Below are positions 19,301-30,984 of a stretch of DNA of 64,000 bases, piece after piece. The DNA lies in NCBI RefSeq assembly GCF_014898815.1, contig NW_026515506.1, forward strand, positions 496,001 to 560,000, written 5' to 3'. Both the position numbers and the translations under genes were made by a program. Below the pieces are notes generated by a model. It had not been told where the DNA came from. It worked only from the letters and a program-made list of their open reading frames with translations, and did no database searches. Numbering within the stretch: position 1 is the stretch's first letter; each line of letters begins with the position of its first letter. The DNA is from Panonychus citri. Taxonomy: Eukaryota > Arthropoda > Arachnida > Trombidiformes > Tetranychidae.

Positions 19301-22134
19301 ACCAGCAACTTAAACTAACTTTGCATCCTCATCATCTTCATCTTTATCATCATCTTTAGATTCTTAGTACTTGCAGAGAGAGAGAGAGAGAGAAATTAAC
19401 GAGTAAACAGTTTCCCTTAGAAATCATGACAAATTCATCCAATCATATCATCATATGAATCCATAATTTCAGATTAACATGATGATGATGTCGATGCAAA
19501 AACAACTGAATCATTATCTTCAACTTAATCATCACAATTATCTATCATCTTTAAGCTGATCCATCATTTCAAGATCTAACTGTTTATCAATCAGCTAATA
19601 TAAAATTAAAAAAGTAATTCTAAATTGAATTTGATTAGTTGATCTGAAAAGTTTAAACTTTCAAAATAATGAAACAATTAAAATCAATCATTTGATACTT
19701 TCAATTGGTAATATTCAAAACTAATCCTCATATCGAGCAGTTTGCTTTCAATTTCAATTGATTTACAATTACAATTTACAATCTTGTGCATGTAAATTAC
19801 TTTGTTAACAAGGTTATCATCATCATCATTTAATCATTAACTGTCACTTATCATGTTAATGATTAATTGATTACAAGTGAAAAAAAAAGTTTAATATTTT
19901 TTATTTTATTTCTGCTCACAAAGTTAATTGATGTTTCCTGTAACTATTTAGTTACAAAAACTTTACTTTCACTTACAATTAACAGACACTTTTTTTTGGC
20001 AAATGTAACTGTAACAATTAATAATCATAAATTACAGTAAACACAAATTTAAAATGTTTCAAATTGTTTCAAATTCAAACAATTAACCAAACCAAATTGC
20101 GAGAAAATCAACAATTCAGCTAGCGACATCTATCGGTGTAAACTTTTATTCGGTGATTTTTTTTTCTTCATCACAAATTACCCAATAATTAATTAGACAA
20201 TTTAACAGATTAATTTGTGTAGAATTATTTTAATTAACATTCTTAAATTGTGTTAATTAGCTTTTCAAGTTGATCCTTGAATTGATTGTAAAGAAAAATG
20301 AGAGATAATCAATTTACCACAAAATTGATTATATTTTTTTTCCTGATGATTGAAATGATTAACCATTTATTTATCATTAAAAGTTTTAAATTGTTGGTTA
20401 AAGATTTTTTTTTCACTAAAACAAACAAGTTAAGTTGATTGATTATCAGCATTTATCATGTTTCATGGCAAAAAAAAACTGTCAATTGGTTAATGATTTG
20501 AGATTTTGTTGATTATGATGATGGGCAAGAAGTGGTGATGATGATGATGAGGATGAAGGTGGAGGAAATGATGATGTTTTAAATTGATTGGTGTTTCCGG
20601 TGTAATTTCATCAAAGTGGAGGGAGAAAACTGAACAGAAATCATCTGATTACATGTTAGAAATGAAGGAAAGAAAAAGAGGGGAAAAAAAGTTTCGAACC
20701 TTAGTAAATAAACTTAATCATTTGACAGATTTGTTAATTTTTGGATTAATATTGATTATCTATCACGTTGATTATTATATACTGATAGACAGTTTATCCT
20801 GGTCAATACTAATCACTTTTCATCACCATAATCAACAACTGAATTAATTCATCTAATAACTTGTCAACATAATATATTTATTATATTGATGTGGAAAAAC
20901 ATTCAACATTGACTTGATTACTTTACCATTAGCATTAGATTATTATTATTATCATAATCATTATTATGCTTTGTTATATTTATATATGTGATATATTATT
21001 TATGGATTGAAATTTCAAGGAAACGGATGCTGATGATATTAACAATAAGGTTTACGATGATAATGAGGAAAGATGAAGAGAGGAAAGAGAAAAGAAAATC
21101 TTTTTTTTTCATCTTCTTCCTGGTTCGAATCTCTCTTTCGCTCTCTGTCTGTCTTTCTTTTTCTCTATCATCGATATATTATAAGTTCTGAGCAAGACTG
21201 AACATTTTATATAATATGGAAAGTGTGAAGAAAAAAAAATTCATCAGCAAAATTTGAGGTTCATGGTGATGATAATGAGGAAAAGAGGATAAGGATGATG
21301 ATGATGACAATCTCATTGATCAGTTGATATCTAATTAAGAAAATGATGTTGATGGATAATCGGAAGTTGGCTGAAAATTTGGAAAGGAGATTTTTCAATT
21401 TCGAATGAGAAAACTGTAAACTTCTACAAACTCAACTTTTCGTACTTAAAATTTGGACTCGTTTTTATCTTCTGTTTCATGATGGTAAGAATTTCAATTC
21501 CTTGGGTTTATTATTGTGTACTTTTCATCATTAATTCATGGCTATCATGATAATCTAAATAGAGTTGATAATGAAAAGGTTTATATTATCAACTGGCTTC
21601 TTTTAACTTGTATCTCTATTGTATTATGATTAATATTATATTCTGGAATTTTTTTATCTTCCTTTTTCAGGAAATGAAGTAATTCTGGACAGGGGAAGTG
21701 GATATTCGTGAAATAATAGTTGTTGAGTATATATTGTGTATGTTTATACTGAATCTATCAGATGGATTAATGTAATAAGTGTAATTATCATGTGAAAATG
21801 ATGAAAATTTGGACAAAGAAATAGAAGAGGAAAAAGTTCTGCCTTATTCAGTTACCATGAAGAGAGAGAAACATAGAGGTAGATAGACAAGGAAAATTTA
21901 TTCTGTAAAGGTAATATTGGTATGGTGATGATATTTAAAAAAAAAGACAGAGAAAAAAACGGAAACGGAAAAATTGGCTAATATCCGGTTCTTTGATTAC
22001 CACATAGATAATGTATTTGACTCATGTGATTAAATAACCAAGAATAATTGTTAACTTTGTGTTTAAATATCATAAGCATGGTACAATAATTCAGAATTTC
22101 TCATTTTCAGAGCCACAGAGAAAGAAAGAAAGAA

Positions 22135-22136
<2 letters not shown>
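13004..22136. other. gene-free AT-rich stretch with microsatellites
   Basis: No supported gene. The stretch is AT-rich with many short ATC/GAT (catcatcat, gatgatgat) arrays and purine or pyrimidine tracts, for example (GA)n at 13996-14012, 16328-16361 and 19198-19212, (GTGA)n at 19182-19200, and TATATA at 17644-17656. All ORFs are short, lack domains and mostly translate simple repeats. Long introns of an unseen gene or regulatory DNA cannot be excluded. Confidence 0.7.

Positions 22137-22137
<1 letters not shown>

Positions 22138-22180
<43 letters not shown>
22138..22180 (+). repeat. (GA)n microsatellite
   Basis: About 21 uninterrupted GA units following a short (GAAA)n run, immediately before the dispersed repeat at 22182. 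Confidence 0.95.
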
Positions 22181-22181
<1 letters not shown>

Positions 22182-22184
<3 letters not shown>

Positions 22185-22310
22185 CAACCTTTGATTGTGT
22201 AATGTAAAGGGAAAATGGAAATTATGTGAAGGGAAACGGAAATACAAAGAGAAATTTAAAATTCTACAAATTTGAAAGAAAATTTAACATTCTGATATTC
22301 TGAAGGTTCA
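22182..22310 (+). repeat. dispersed repeat A, copy 1
   Basis: Starts acaacctttgattgtgtaat and carries gtaaagggaaaatggaaatt, gaagggaaacggaaat and acaaatttgaaagaaaattt. A close copy lies at 24238-24362. Class unknown. Confidence 0.8.
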
Positions 22311-23904
22311 CCTTGATATTATTCATGCTAACAAGCATCTCAGAGTATGTTACATGATATAATGATAACAATTTGTATATATTTGTTTGTCTTCATTATG
22401 AAAGATAAGATTAGAACTCGATCAGAACAGATTGTGTTTCGAGTAAATAACCAGAGAGAGAAATCTAAGGTAAATTAAGAATAGAACCAAAATTTCACCA
22501 TCAAGAACTTTCATCTAAGAAAATCTCATGAAAGTAACCTGAGTATTATTGTCATATGATAATAGGTTAGGTAAATTATTGATGTTACCATTATCATCGT
22601 CATCATGTATGTTTACCTTTCATTGTATAATAAGGAAGAGATAAAAAAAAGTTGGGAGTTTACCTGAATATCATGATGATGATTATTATTATCAACAAAC
22701 AGAAACTGAGAAACAGGGAGTTGAACTTTTTGTTATCTGAATTATTATCGTGAATAATATTATCCTGTTTAACTTGATCATCATCATGAATGAATATCTT
22801 TCATTAGGAATCATTTACGCCTTTAAGATGATGATGATGATGATGTTGATAAGACTTTCTTTTACAGGTGAATTAACTTAAATCAAAACTCATCATCTCT
22901 CATAATGATGATGATGATGATGAGCAAGATGATGATAAAAAATTGTTCCTTAAAAATCATCCAAGGAAAACCATTTGTTATTAACATGTTATCTAATCAA
23001 TGCTTTTGAAATGTTCATTTCATGGTTCTAAGAGTTCATGGTAACTCAAGCTTTTAACCATGAAACTGTAAACACACATATAAATATGCTCGGTGGATAG
23101 ATGATGAACATGATGATGAGGAAGATAAAGATTCTGATGAGAATAAGAGAGAGAAAAAAATAGCGAAAATTTCATATTCTCATTCTAACAAATTCCTTAA
23201 GTCTTAAGTCAATGTTATTTTCTCATGAATTATCTGCATCTTTTTCATGATAAATTTTCTTCAATTCTTGTGAAATTTTCTCTCTTTTTCCATGATAAAT
23301 TAACGTTTTAATCATTTTCCTTAATGTGTGTAATCTTAATTGCTCGTTGATTGTTGTAAAAAGTTTTCTTCTCTTCTTGATATTTACTTGCTTTCAGGCT
23401 AAATTGTTGTTGTATTACAATTATGTTTGCATTGAGATTATATTATATAATATATGTTTTCATGTTTCTAAACTTTTCAAATCTAAATTGTTATCATTTC
23501 ATGGGAATTTCCCCCTGTAATTTTGATCATTTGCAAAACAATGTTCTAGTCAATTGCTAAATTGTGTTGTCTGTTTAATACCAAAACGATAGTTATTATA
23601 AGTTAACTAGAGGGGAAAGTTTGATAGAGAGAAAAAAGTTAATAGAGTTACAAAGTCTTGAGTTAATATGAATCTAGTGATATGAATTAGCCTGAGGGTG
23701 AATTTTTTGGCAATACTCTTGACTTGAAGTGGGAAGGAAAAGTTTTTCAGGTAAAGAATAAAGTAAAAGTGACTTTGGATAAGTTCATTTTGTCTAAATG
23801 AGAAAAAAAGTTCAGTAGCTCTGAACCTAAATGTGAGTTTTTTCTCTCTCTTCTTATTCTTATTCTGTTTGATTTTCTTATTAATTGACTCTTGGTGACT
23901 GATT

Positions 23905-24560
23905 TCAAACCATTTAATAGGTAAAACCCTTCAAGGTATTTAGGATGAAGCTGAGAAGATGAAAAGTCGGAATATACTGTTTATCATTACTGTCGAAGAT
24001 GAAAAAAGAAAACTATTCTTGTAACTTTGTTTCATTTCGAATTTTTTTTTTATTTTATTGAATAACAAATTCTATGAACTGATAATCCATCGATTATCAT
24101 ATTGACAATCATCATGATCAATAAATTCAGTGTTAATTTAATCAGTCTCAAGAACAACTATTGTTCCCATACAAACTCTTTCATTTACTTATAAGATCTT
24201 AAACTGTGAGGTAACGATAAATTCACATTTCGAGGTACACAACCTTTGGATTATGTAATGTAAAGGGAAAATGGAAATTATATGAAGGGAAACGGAAATT
24301 TAAAGAGAAATTTAAAATTCCACAAATTTGAAAGAAAATTTAATATTGTGATATTTTGAGAGAATCTAAAGCGATAAATTAATCAACCTTTACAAATGAA
24401 ATTCAATTAACTGTCAAGGATTTGGGAGTAAAATCAGTTAATCAGGTATTGCCTTCTATCGGTGGCTAAAGTAGAAGAGAAAAAGATTTATAGAAAATCG
24501 GCTTAGTTTCTTATTCGCCGCGTATCCAAGTTTTAGTTTTAATCTCTATTGGGCACTAGA
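23905..24560 (+). repeat. dispersed repeat B, copy 1, interrupted by repeat A
   Basis: Bases 23905-24136 (gatttcaaaccatttaatag, then ctattcttgtaactttgtt and ataatccatcgatta) and 24423-24560 (ccttctatcggtggct, aatcggctt) match 33466-33850 in order and orientation. The 286 bp between the two blocks include a copy of repeat A, which looks like a nested insertion. Confidence 0.75.
24238..24362 (+). repeat. dispersed repeat A, copy 2, nested in repeat B
   Basis: Nearly the same sequence as 22182-22310, with scattered substitutions. Confidence 0.8.
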
Positions 24561-25526
24561 TTCGAGTATGAAAGTGGCCATAACTATTTTGTCAAGAGAA
24601 TTCCAATGTTAATGGGCTCAAGTTAGACTCCTGTTGAAATTTGTTTTTATCAACCTGCTGCAGTTAATAATATAAATTTAAGTGCCAGTGCTCTTTGTCG
24701 ATTGGCGGGAGCTTTGCTTCGTTTGTCTTGGACATATTTCGTATGTGATCACGAGATCGATAGTGTCACGTTAGCAAAGTATTTTTATTTATTTGAAAGA
24801 AGGAAAGAAGAAAACTGATTGAACATTAAGAATAAAAGTTAAGAACTAACTTGGCTGTTCAAGAGATGTAAAAACTCAGAGTGATGAAGACATTCTGATG
24901 ATGATCATTTCGCTTGTTACTTTTTTTATACACTATACATTGTACTAGTTTGATTAGGTGAGTCACTTTTCTATCTATTGTTTAATGAATCTATTTTCCG
25001 GTGGAAGTTTTAATCATTTTATTATCCTGAGAATTAAACTTCGAATATTTATCAATTACTTATTGATTATGGTTATTGAATTAATTGTCATTGTTATTAG
25101 TATAACTTCCTAAGTTGGTTAATGACTAACTTTTTATAATTTGGATTGTGTGAAAATGATAATGAGAGGAAAAAGGAAATAAAGTAAAATTGTTTGTTAA
25201 GTCAGGCTACCTGGCTGTGACAATAAAGATGACAACTAATTATTGAGATTGAAATTAAAATTCTAACTATCGCTATAAGCTTCTAATTGGTTAAGGTTGA
25301 AGTTTTAATTTATTGATCGAGATTGAAAGTCTAGTTATTTGGGTTGTAATAGAGAGATACTGGTAAAAAGATTTTAATGTTTTGATTCTGATTAAAGATT
25401 CTGGCGTTATTTAAAATAGTTGATTCGAGCCACCTGGATAAACTTAAAACACAAAAGAGAAGGGAATGAGATCCACCATATCGGGCACCCGGTATAGTCA
25501 GGGAAGAAAACAGCATTAAGATTACT
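24561..25526 (+). other. degenerate retroelement-like stretch, no open gene
   Basis: Less AT-rich than the flanks in places (gattggcgggagctttgctt; ccacctggataaactt; gggcacccggtatagtc). It leads into a CCHC-containing frame at 25527, so it may be the 5' part of a decayed retroelement. No ends, LTRs or other domains were found. Confidence 0.35.
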
Positions 25527-25913
25527 ATGCTTAGTGTTAATTATGATATCCTTTTATTCAGTGTGGAGCCCTGTTTACGCAAGAGTATAGATGACCTTAA
25601 GATAAGTAATATAAAGCTTGGAGATAAAGAGTTCACGTTATATGATAATTTGAGTACTAAATTGTGTAAAAATTTCGGACACCTTGGGCATCGAGATTTG
25701 AATTGCCGTGAAGCTACTGTATGTCTACTTTGTTTAGATGCTAATAGTTATAGTAAATGTAGCAAAGAATTAAATGTATTGAGGTGTTATTTATGTGGTT
25801 CCAATGGACTTTCAGTTATTTCCATCAATTGTCCTCAATTCAAGGAAAACCGCCAGTTGGCCACGGAAAAATTTAACTATAATTATACTATATCCCTTGA
25901 TTCAGAATATTAA
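25527..25913 (+). pseudogene. gag/ORF1 remnant with CCHC zinc knuckles (retroelement)
   Basis: A 128-codon frame. The block LCKNFGHLGHRDLNC fits a CCHC knuckle (C-x2..4-G-H-x4-C spacing, first cysteine displaced), followed by CLLCLDANSYSKC, then CYLCGSNG and the terminal CPQF. Such a row of imperfect knuckles ending in CP is typical of ORF1/Gag proteins of non-LTR retrotransposons. There is no adjoining endonuclease or reverse transcriptase and several knuckles lack a ligand, so this is a fossil fragment. The frame start is arbitrary. Confidence 0.5.
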
Positions 25914-26291
25914 ATTTGATCAGAAAATATTTAGTTTCATTCTTCGGCGTTTCAACTTTTTCTTATATCATTACCTCATTGTTGTATATTTTCAGTTTAA
26001 TATTTTACGTAATATTTATTATATTTATATTTAATCTTTATAGAAAGAAAGAAAAGTGAGAGAAAAAAGAGAATGATGAAAATGACGAGAAATTAAGAAA
26101 AGCCAGAGAGATGACGAAAGTGTAGATTTAATTGATGATCAATCTAATCTGAAACCAAAAAAATGATGAGTAGAAGAGAAACAATTAAATCGATGAGTAA
26201 TAATAGACGAAGCTTGGAAGCGTGAAAAGATCACAATTAAATCCACAAATATAATTAGATTAGGCGATAGTAGAAATAAAGTTTCCTTAAG

Positions 26292-26365
26292 TGAATTGCT
26301 AGCCGAAAGGTTAGTGTCGTGAACTCTAGTCCACGATGACATGGGTTAAATCCTGGCCATTACGC
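26292..26365 (+). repeat. tRNA-derived SINE-like unit
   Basis: tagccgaaagg (26300-26310) resembles the RNA polymerase III A box and ggttaaatcc (26344-26353) the B box. They are 44 bp apart, the spacing found in tRNA genes. The cloverleaf is degenerate (the anticodon arm has an oversized loop), so this is a SINE head or tRNA pseudogene rather than a tRNA. The tail after 26365 includes gtgggagtaggggcaaag and has no known match. Confidence 0.45.
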
Positions 26366-27019
26366 CGGACGTGCCATTAAACTCTCTAATCGCTCAATAG
26401 GGTAAAAACAATAAAAATCTTAAGTGGGAGTAGGGGCAAAGCATACGACTTTGGCACATTTTACCTTTGTCTCTTCCCCCTTTTACCCTTTCTTTTTTCT
26501 TATTTCTCTTTCTACCCAAATTTTTTTCTTCTTTCTTTCCTACTAATTTCTTTTATCTCTCTCCTCCACTTACCATGGTGTAAGATTAATTATTAGTTAT
26601 TGATAATTAGTCTAACTATTGAGAAGGGGAAATTCATACCAACTGATTATATTTCTTGTTTTACATTGGGTTTTCTGAGTGCATTTCAACTTCTATTTCA
26701 CCTGCATCTTCATCTTTATTTTTAACTTTTTGTTTATCCTCATCCCATCTTCAAGGAGGCGAGAAGTCATTAATTTTAAATTGAAACACACCATTAACCT
26801 TATTTTTCTCCCTTTTTCAGAAAAATCTAACACTAATGATTTTAATGTTTTTTAATGATCTTATATGATCATTACTTTTATTCAACCAGGTATAAAGATC
26901 ATTAAATTATTGAAGCAAACAAATAAGTTCTTTACGGTCATAAAAATTATCTTTTTTAGAATAAGTATAAAAGGTGAACGAAAAATGATTTCTTTATTTT
27001 TCTCAATGTATTGTAGATG

Positions 27020-27155
27020 ACCAATATTGTAAAAATTATTTCATTTGTGTTTCTACCTTCAAAGAGGTAAGTTGCTTTTGCTGGCTATGCGAGCCCATAA
27101 GGTGAGTGTGGTGACATTCGGGGTTGCCCTTTCATCTTTAGTGATGAGCTAATAT
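27020..27155 (+). repeat. dispersed repeat C, copy 1
   Basis: Shares with 27516-27645 the blocks caatattgtaaaaat, atttcatttgtgttt, gaggtaagttg, ttcgggg and ctttagtgatga. The segment from ggtgag to ttcatc is self-complementary at its ends with a loop containing ttcg. Confidence 0.7.
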
Positions 27156-27515
27156 GAATTCAATCAATAATTAGATAAACATTTTATTAATTAAACAATT
27201 CACTAATTAATCATTTTAATTATATCAATTTATTTAATAAATAGAATCTTTAGCAAAAATTCAATCATTTAGAAATAAAAACTTAATCACATTAATCAAT
27301 AAAATGTAGAATTAAATTTGAGTTTAATGTAATCGATTAATAAATTGAGTGATTGTTTAATTAGTTAATTGTTAATTTTTTAATACATTAGTTAATTATA
27401 TTGATTTTCTAGTTGATTTTAAAAGAGTTTATTAATAAATTGTTTCCCTCGCTGTTTTATAGATTATTATTTTAGACTACTATTTAAATTGTCTTTTTTA
27501 TCGACAAATTTGTTT

Positions 27516-27645
27516 ACAATATTGTAAAAATATTTCATTTGTGTTTAAACCTCAGAAGAGGTAAGTTGATTTAGTTTATTAAGTGAGTCCAAAAGGTGAA
27601 TGTGGTTGCCTTCGGGGCTGGCCTTTCACCTTTAGTGATGAACTA
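27516..27645 (+). repeat. dispersed repeat C, copy 2
   Basis: Diverged copy of 27020-27155, 500 bp away in the same orientation. The helix ends ggtgaa/ttcacc are maintained by a paired change relative to copy 1. Confidence 0.7.
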
Positions 27646-28375
27646 ATACAAAAATAAATAAATTAAATAATTAATCAATCAGCCAATTAATGGATTAATC
27701 AATCGTTCAATATATCAATAAATTCATTCATTAATGTATCAATCAATTAATCAACTAGTCAATAAATCAATTAATCAATTGATTTATTGATTTATTGATC
27801 AGTGATCACATTGAATCATTGAAATTCACCCAAAATCTACAACAAATTTTTAACTTTTTAAAGTCAAATCGTATTTTTAATGTTGACTCGGTCGCGCTTA
27901 AACGGGAAATGATTGATTTTCAAACATTGAGGGAGTAGAACCTGCTCCGTTCAATCAAGCAATAGAATTTTATCAAAACACACTATATGATGAACAGGGG
28001 TACAACAAACAACACAAAGGTATCACATCTTCGAAGTTTTGGTGTCAATAAGCTCGGTTATACAAATTGACATAAATCGTGGTACACTGTCAATGATTTA
28101 GACCATGGAATAATTTTTTGTTCTTCTTTTCAAAAAACCTTCAAATGGCCTCTAGATTTATCGTGAAATGACCTCAATGACCTTGGAACTTTTTATGCGA
28201 AGTTCTTCAGTCCCGATATGATATAAGGTACAAGGTTTAATCTTTTTAAACTCATTGGTTCTTGACTCATAACTAAAAATCTGCGTAAAATGAAGTTGAA
28301 TAGCCCTGTATATTTCTTACTATCAATAGATTATATTACCGAAAGTTGCCGTTGCATTAATAGATAGAGAAATAT
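27646..28375. other. AT-rich linker then unclassified repeat-like DNA
   Basis: 27646-27870 is a run of aatcaatt-type words without a gene. 27880-28320 has a different base make-up (gttgactcggtcgcgctt, ttgaatagccctgtat) and resembles a decayed transposon; the last words are like the ends of mariner-type elements, but no inverted partner was seen. Confidence 0.35.
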
Positions 28376-28381
28376 GAAAGT
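28376..28381 (+). repeat. 6-bp target-site duplication (gaaagt), left copy
   Basis: gaaagt directly before the small Polinton relative; the partner is at 29548-29553. Polintons duplicate 6 bp. Confidence 0.85.
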
Positions 28382-28542
28382 AGTAGTATAAGAGTGTACC
28401 CCTTAAATGCAGGTACGACTTAAATGCAAGTATTACTTAAAATGCACATTTCCTGTCCTGGTTAATACATGAAACTTTGTCTCAAAATTTATGCTAATTT
28501 TAAATGAATCATATAAGATTATTTGAGTGATTATAGATTTGA

Positions 28543-29183
28543 AATGAACAACATGTATTCAATATACATGAGACGCCCATTCACAATGATTGTGGCAGTA
28601 CCCAGTGGATGTGGAAAATCATTGTGGATGAAGAGACTAACTGAAAATAGAGAGAAAACAATAAGTCCAGTTCCAACATTGATAACATACTTTTATGCAG
28701 AGTACCAACCAATCTTCAACGAGATGGAAAGTGTTCAGTTTATCAAAGGATTGCCAGACAATTTTTTGATAAGATTGATGGTAAAAGTCCGCATTATACA
28801 GCCTCGAAAATTAAGATCGACTACACTTTTAAATGGAGATACGCATAGAAGTGATATCTTATCTATTTTCAATGTAAATTCATTACTAAATTGATAAGAT
28901 AACACATCTATGCGTATCTCCATTTAAAAGTGTAGTCGATCTTAATTTTCGAGGCTGTATAATAATTGATGACTTGATACATGAATCTTCTAACTCAAAA
29001 ATAGTATCACAGCTTTTTACGAAAGGGAGTCATCATTGAAACCTATCAGTAATTTTATTAGTACAAAACTTCCCTGTTAAAGGTGGTGAGTCAAGAAATA
29101 TATCTTTAAACTCTCCCTTTAACCCAAGGAACCTTAATAAGATGATCCAATCGTTTGAAGATGTTACAAGATTAAACTATTAA
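28543..29183 (+). pseudogene. packaging ATPase of a second Polinton lineage, decayed
   Basis: The ATG at 28543 opens a frame with RRPFTMIVAVPSGCGKS, a Walker A variant, and ITYFYAEYQPIFNEM, both collinear with the intact ATPase at 11383-12018. A one-base shift near 28765, the MITE at 28799-28957, an in-frame TGA after the GSHH block (about 29036-29040), and a gap of some 20-25 codons before the C-terminal FEDVTRLNY destroy it. Walker B (IIIDDL) lies just after the MITE. A TATA-like catataag at 28509-28516 precedes the ATG, as in the larger element. Confidence 0.85.
28799..28957 (+). mobile_element. 159-bp palindromic MITE with TA target duplication
   Basis: Inverted arms of about 55-65 bp begin CAGCCTCGAAAATTAAGATC and end with the complement. 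TA flanks both ends (28797-28798, 28958-28959). The TA target and short foldback form indicate a Tc1/mariner-type MITE. The antisense ORF at 28735-28923 is only its mirrored arm. Confidence 0.85.
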
Positions 29184-29553
29184 TAATTCAATAGTTATTA
29201 TTCAAGTTTAATGTTTAACTGATAATTTGAATCATGATTCTCTTTCTTTTTATACAGTTTTTTCGTGCAAGCTGAATAAGCTCATCTTCTTTGTATCATC
29301 ATGAACTAACATTGAAACTTTTTATTTTCTATTTGTTTTTCATGTTTACCGGCGTGGTAATCCCAAAGGCTTTCTTTTCATAAATGAAAAACAATAAATA
29401 TGTATATTAAATATTCTATCTTTTTACCCTCTCTACCTGGATCATTGCAATCACATTAAAAGGAAAAGGAAATGAAAAAATTACCATTTAATAAGCAGCA
29501 CAAGTTGAACAAATATATGCTTTTAAGGGGTACACTCTTATACTACTGAAAGT

Positions 29554-30058
29554 TTTGATCGGAATTGTTCTGAAAGAAAGCCAATAGACCAATTCTGTCG
29601 TCACGATAGAGTGACAACTCTATGGACGAACTTTTTGTTCGGGTATTTATAAAAAAATTTCTGAGATTTCGGTGTCACAGACTCCGTTAAATGCAGTGAC
29701 ACTTATAATTAGTCTAATTTTTTTGTTTTTCTCTCCCTCCCTGTGATTGAATATTGATTTAAAAAAAGTTCATATTTATTGTTCATCCATAATATTTTAA
29801 TATATTTATTATCTGTTTTATTACCATGTCTCTTCCGGATGAATTGAATAAGAATTGGCTCTTGAAAGTTGATCTTTTATCTGTCATCATTATTATTGGT
29901 TATAATTACTATTAGTCAGGAATTCGGCTCTTTTTTTCCTCCATCATTATCATCTTATTAATTGTTTATGCTTCATGGTGGTGATTGTTTTTCTTTTATT
30001 AATTATTTATTTATATATTGATTTTTTATTTATCATTAATCATATGATCTAATCTCAG
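29554..30058. other. no certain gene
   Basis: Contains a short open start at 29826 (MSLPDELNKNWLL) that could belong with the exon at 30059. The join would need a weak donor (attg|gttata at about 29898), so it is not annotated as a gene. A 7-bp-arm hairpin (gtgtcac/gtgacac) lies near 29672-29703. Confidence 0.35.
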
Positions 30059-30234
30059 GTATCTGTGCCAATTTTAAAGATGACGATAAAGAAGTTGGCT
30101 CAGAATTGTATGAGTTAACTGTCAAAGGTGATAGTCTTCCCGGAGTTAATCCAGAATTTGATGAAGAGCCAATTTTGTCCAGAAATTTTGACCTTCGCAA
30201 TTTAATCCAGTTCAACCAAGGTTCATCTGTATAA
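30059..30234 (+). CDS. probable terminal coding exon of an unidentified gene
   Basis: After the acceptor aatctcag, 58 codons stay open (phase: two bases complete a codon) to TAA at 30232-30234. The peptide is acidic and polar, with balanced residue use (GSELYELTVKGDSLPGVNP, DEEPILSRNFDLRNLIQF), unlike the low-complexity peptides of surrounding chance ORFs. I do not recognise the family. A possible upstream exon starts at 29826. If that is wrong, the rest of the gene lies far upstream behind a long intron. Confidence 0.45.
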
Positions 30235-30984
30235 TCTGATAATCTGTCAAAAAAATAACAATCATAATAATAAAAGGTAGATGATTAATCGGTAGGTGGA
30301 GTATTTGATAAAATAACTAAACAAAATTTGATTAAAAACATTTAATTGATTTGCGCACAAATTGGTTAAATTGTTTAATCAATAATAGTTTATGATCAAT
30401 ATCCAATAAACTTTCAATCTACTATCAATTCAATCAACATGATCATTCAGATAAATCAATCAGATTAATTGTCGATTCGCAAAATTTGTCCCTTGATTAA
30501 CAATAATTATTACGAGCGGAAGGATGTTCACAATAAAAGCTTAAAATTATCTCTAATTATAGATATTGAAGATGATAATGAAAACACTGATAAAAGAAAT
30601 GAAAATAAGATTTATCGATTTATCGTTTTGATTTTTCATCCTCATCTTTATTTTATAATCAACAAGTGGGATAATAAATACAGATACTCGAGCATCATTT
30701 ACTATTATATTAGATCTTTTTGTCGAATCTGTAGAAACTTAATTAACGAGGAATCGACATTTGGCTCGATTTGAAAAACGAGAATAATCAATTGATGAAA
30801 AGTATTCCCTTAGTCTGTTCTAGACTAGAGTTCGTAGCCGTTTATGTGCGGCTTTACACCTTTAGTGTTTATAATATTAATAGTTTGAGAAAAGTTTCAT
30901 CATAGGTTCGATGGGAGCGATCTTTACATGATCGAATTGGAGAGAAAAGGAAATCGGGACGCAACAAATGAGAGAATTCAATAC

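Larger units (their letters stand above)
28382..29547 (+). mobile_element. 1,166-bp internally deleted Polinton relative
   Basis: The two ends are inverted copies: AGTAGTATAAGAGTG continuing with taccccttaaa at 28382, and the complement ending at 29547 (26 bp identical). The flanks carry the 6-bp duplication gaaagt. A 6-bp duplication and an AG-start TIR are Polinton hallmarks, and the only coding trace inside is a Polinton packaging ATPase. It is therefore a non-autonomous deletion derivative that was moved as a unit by a Polinton integrase. Confidence 0.85.

Noticed and set aside
26292..26365. Functional tRNA gene
   Set aside because: A and B boxes fit, but the anticodon arm has an oversized loop and the acceptor stem does not pair.
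28735..28923. Minus-strand ORF as a gene
   Set aside because: It is the mirrored arm of the MITE and reads the same palindrome backwards.
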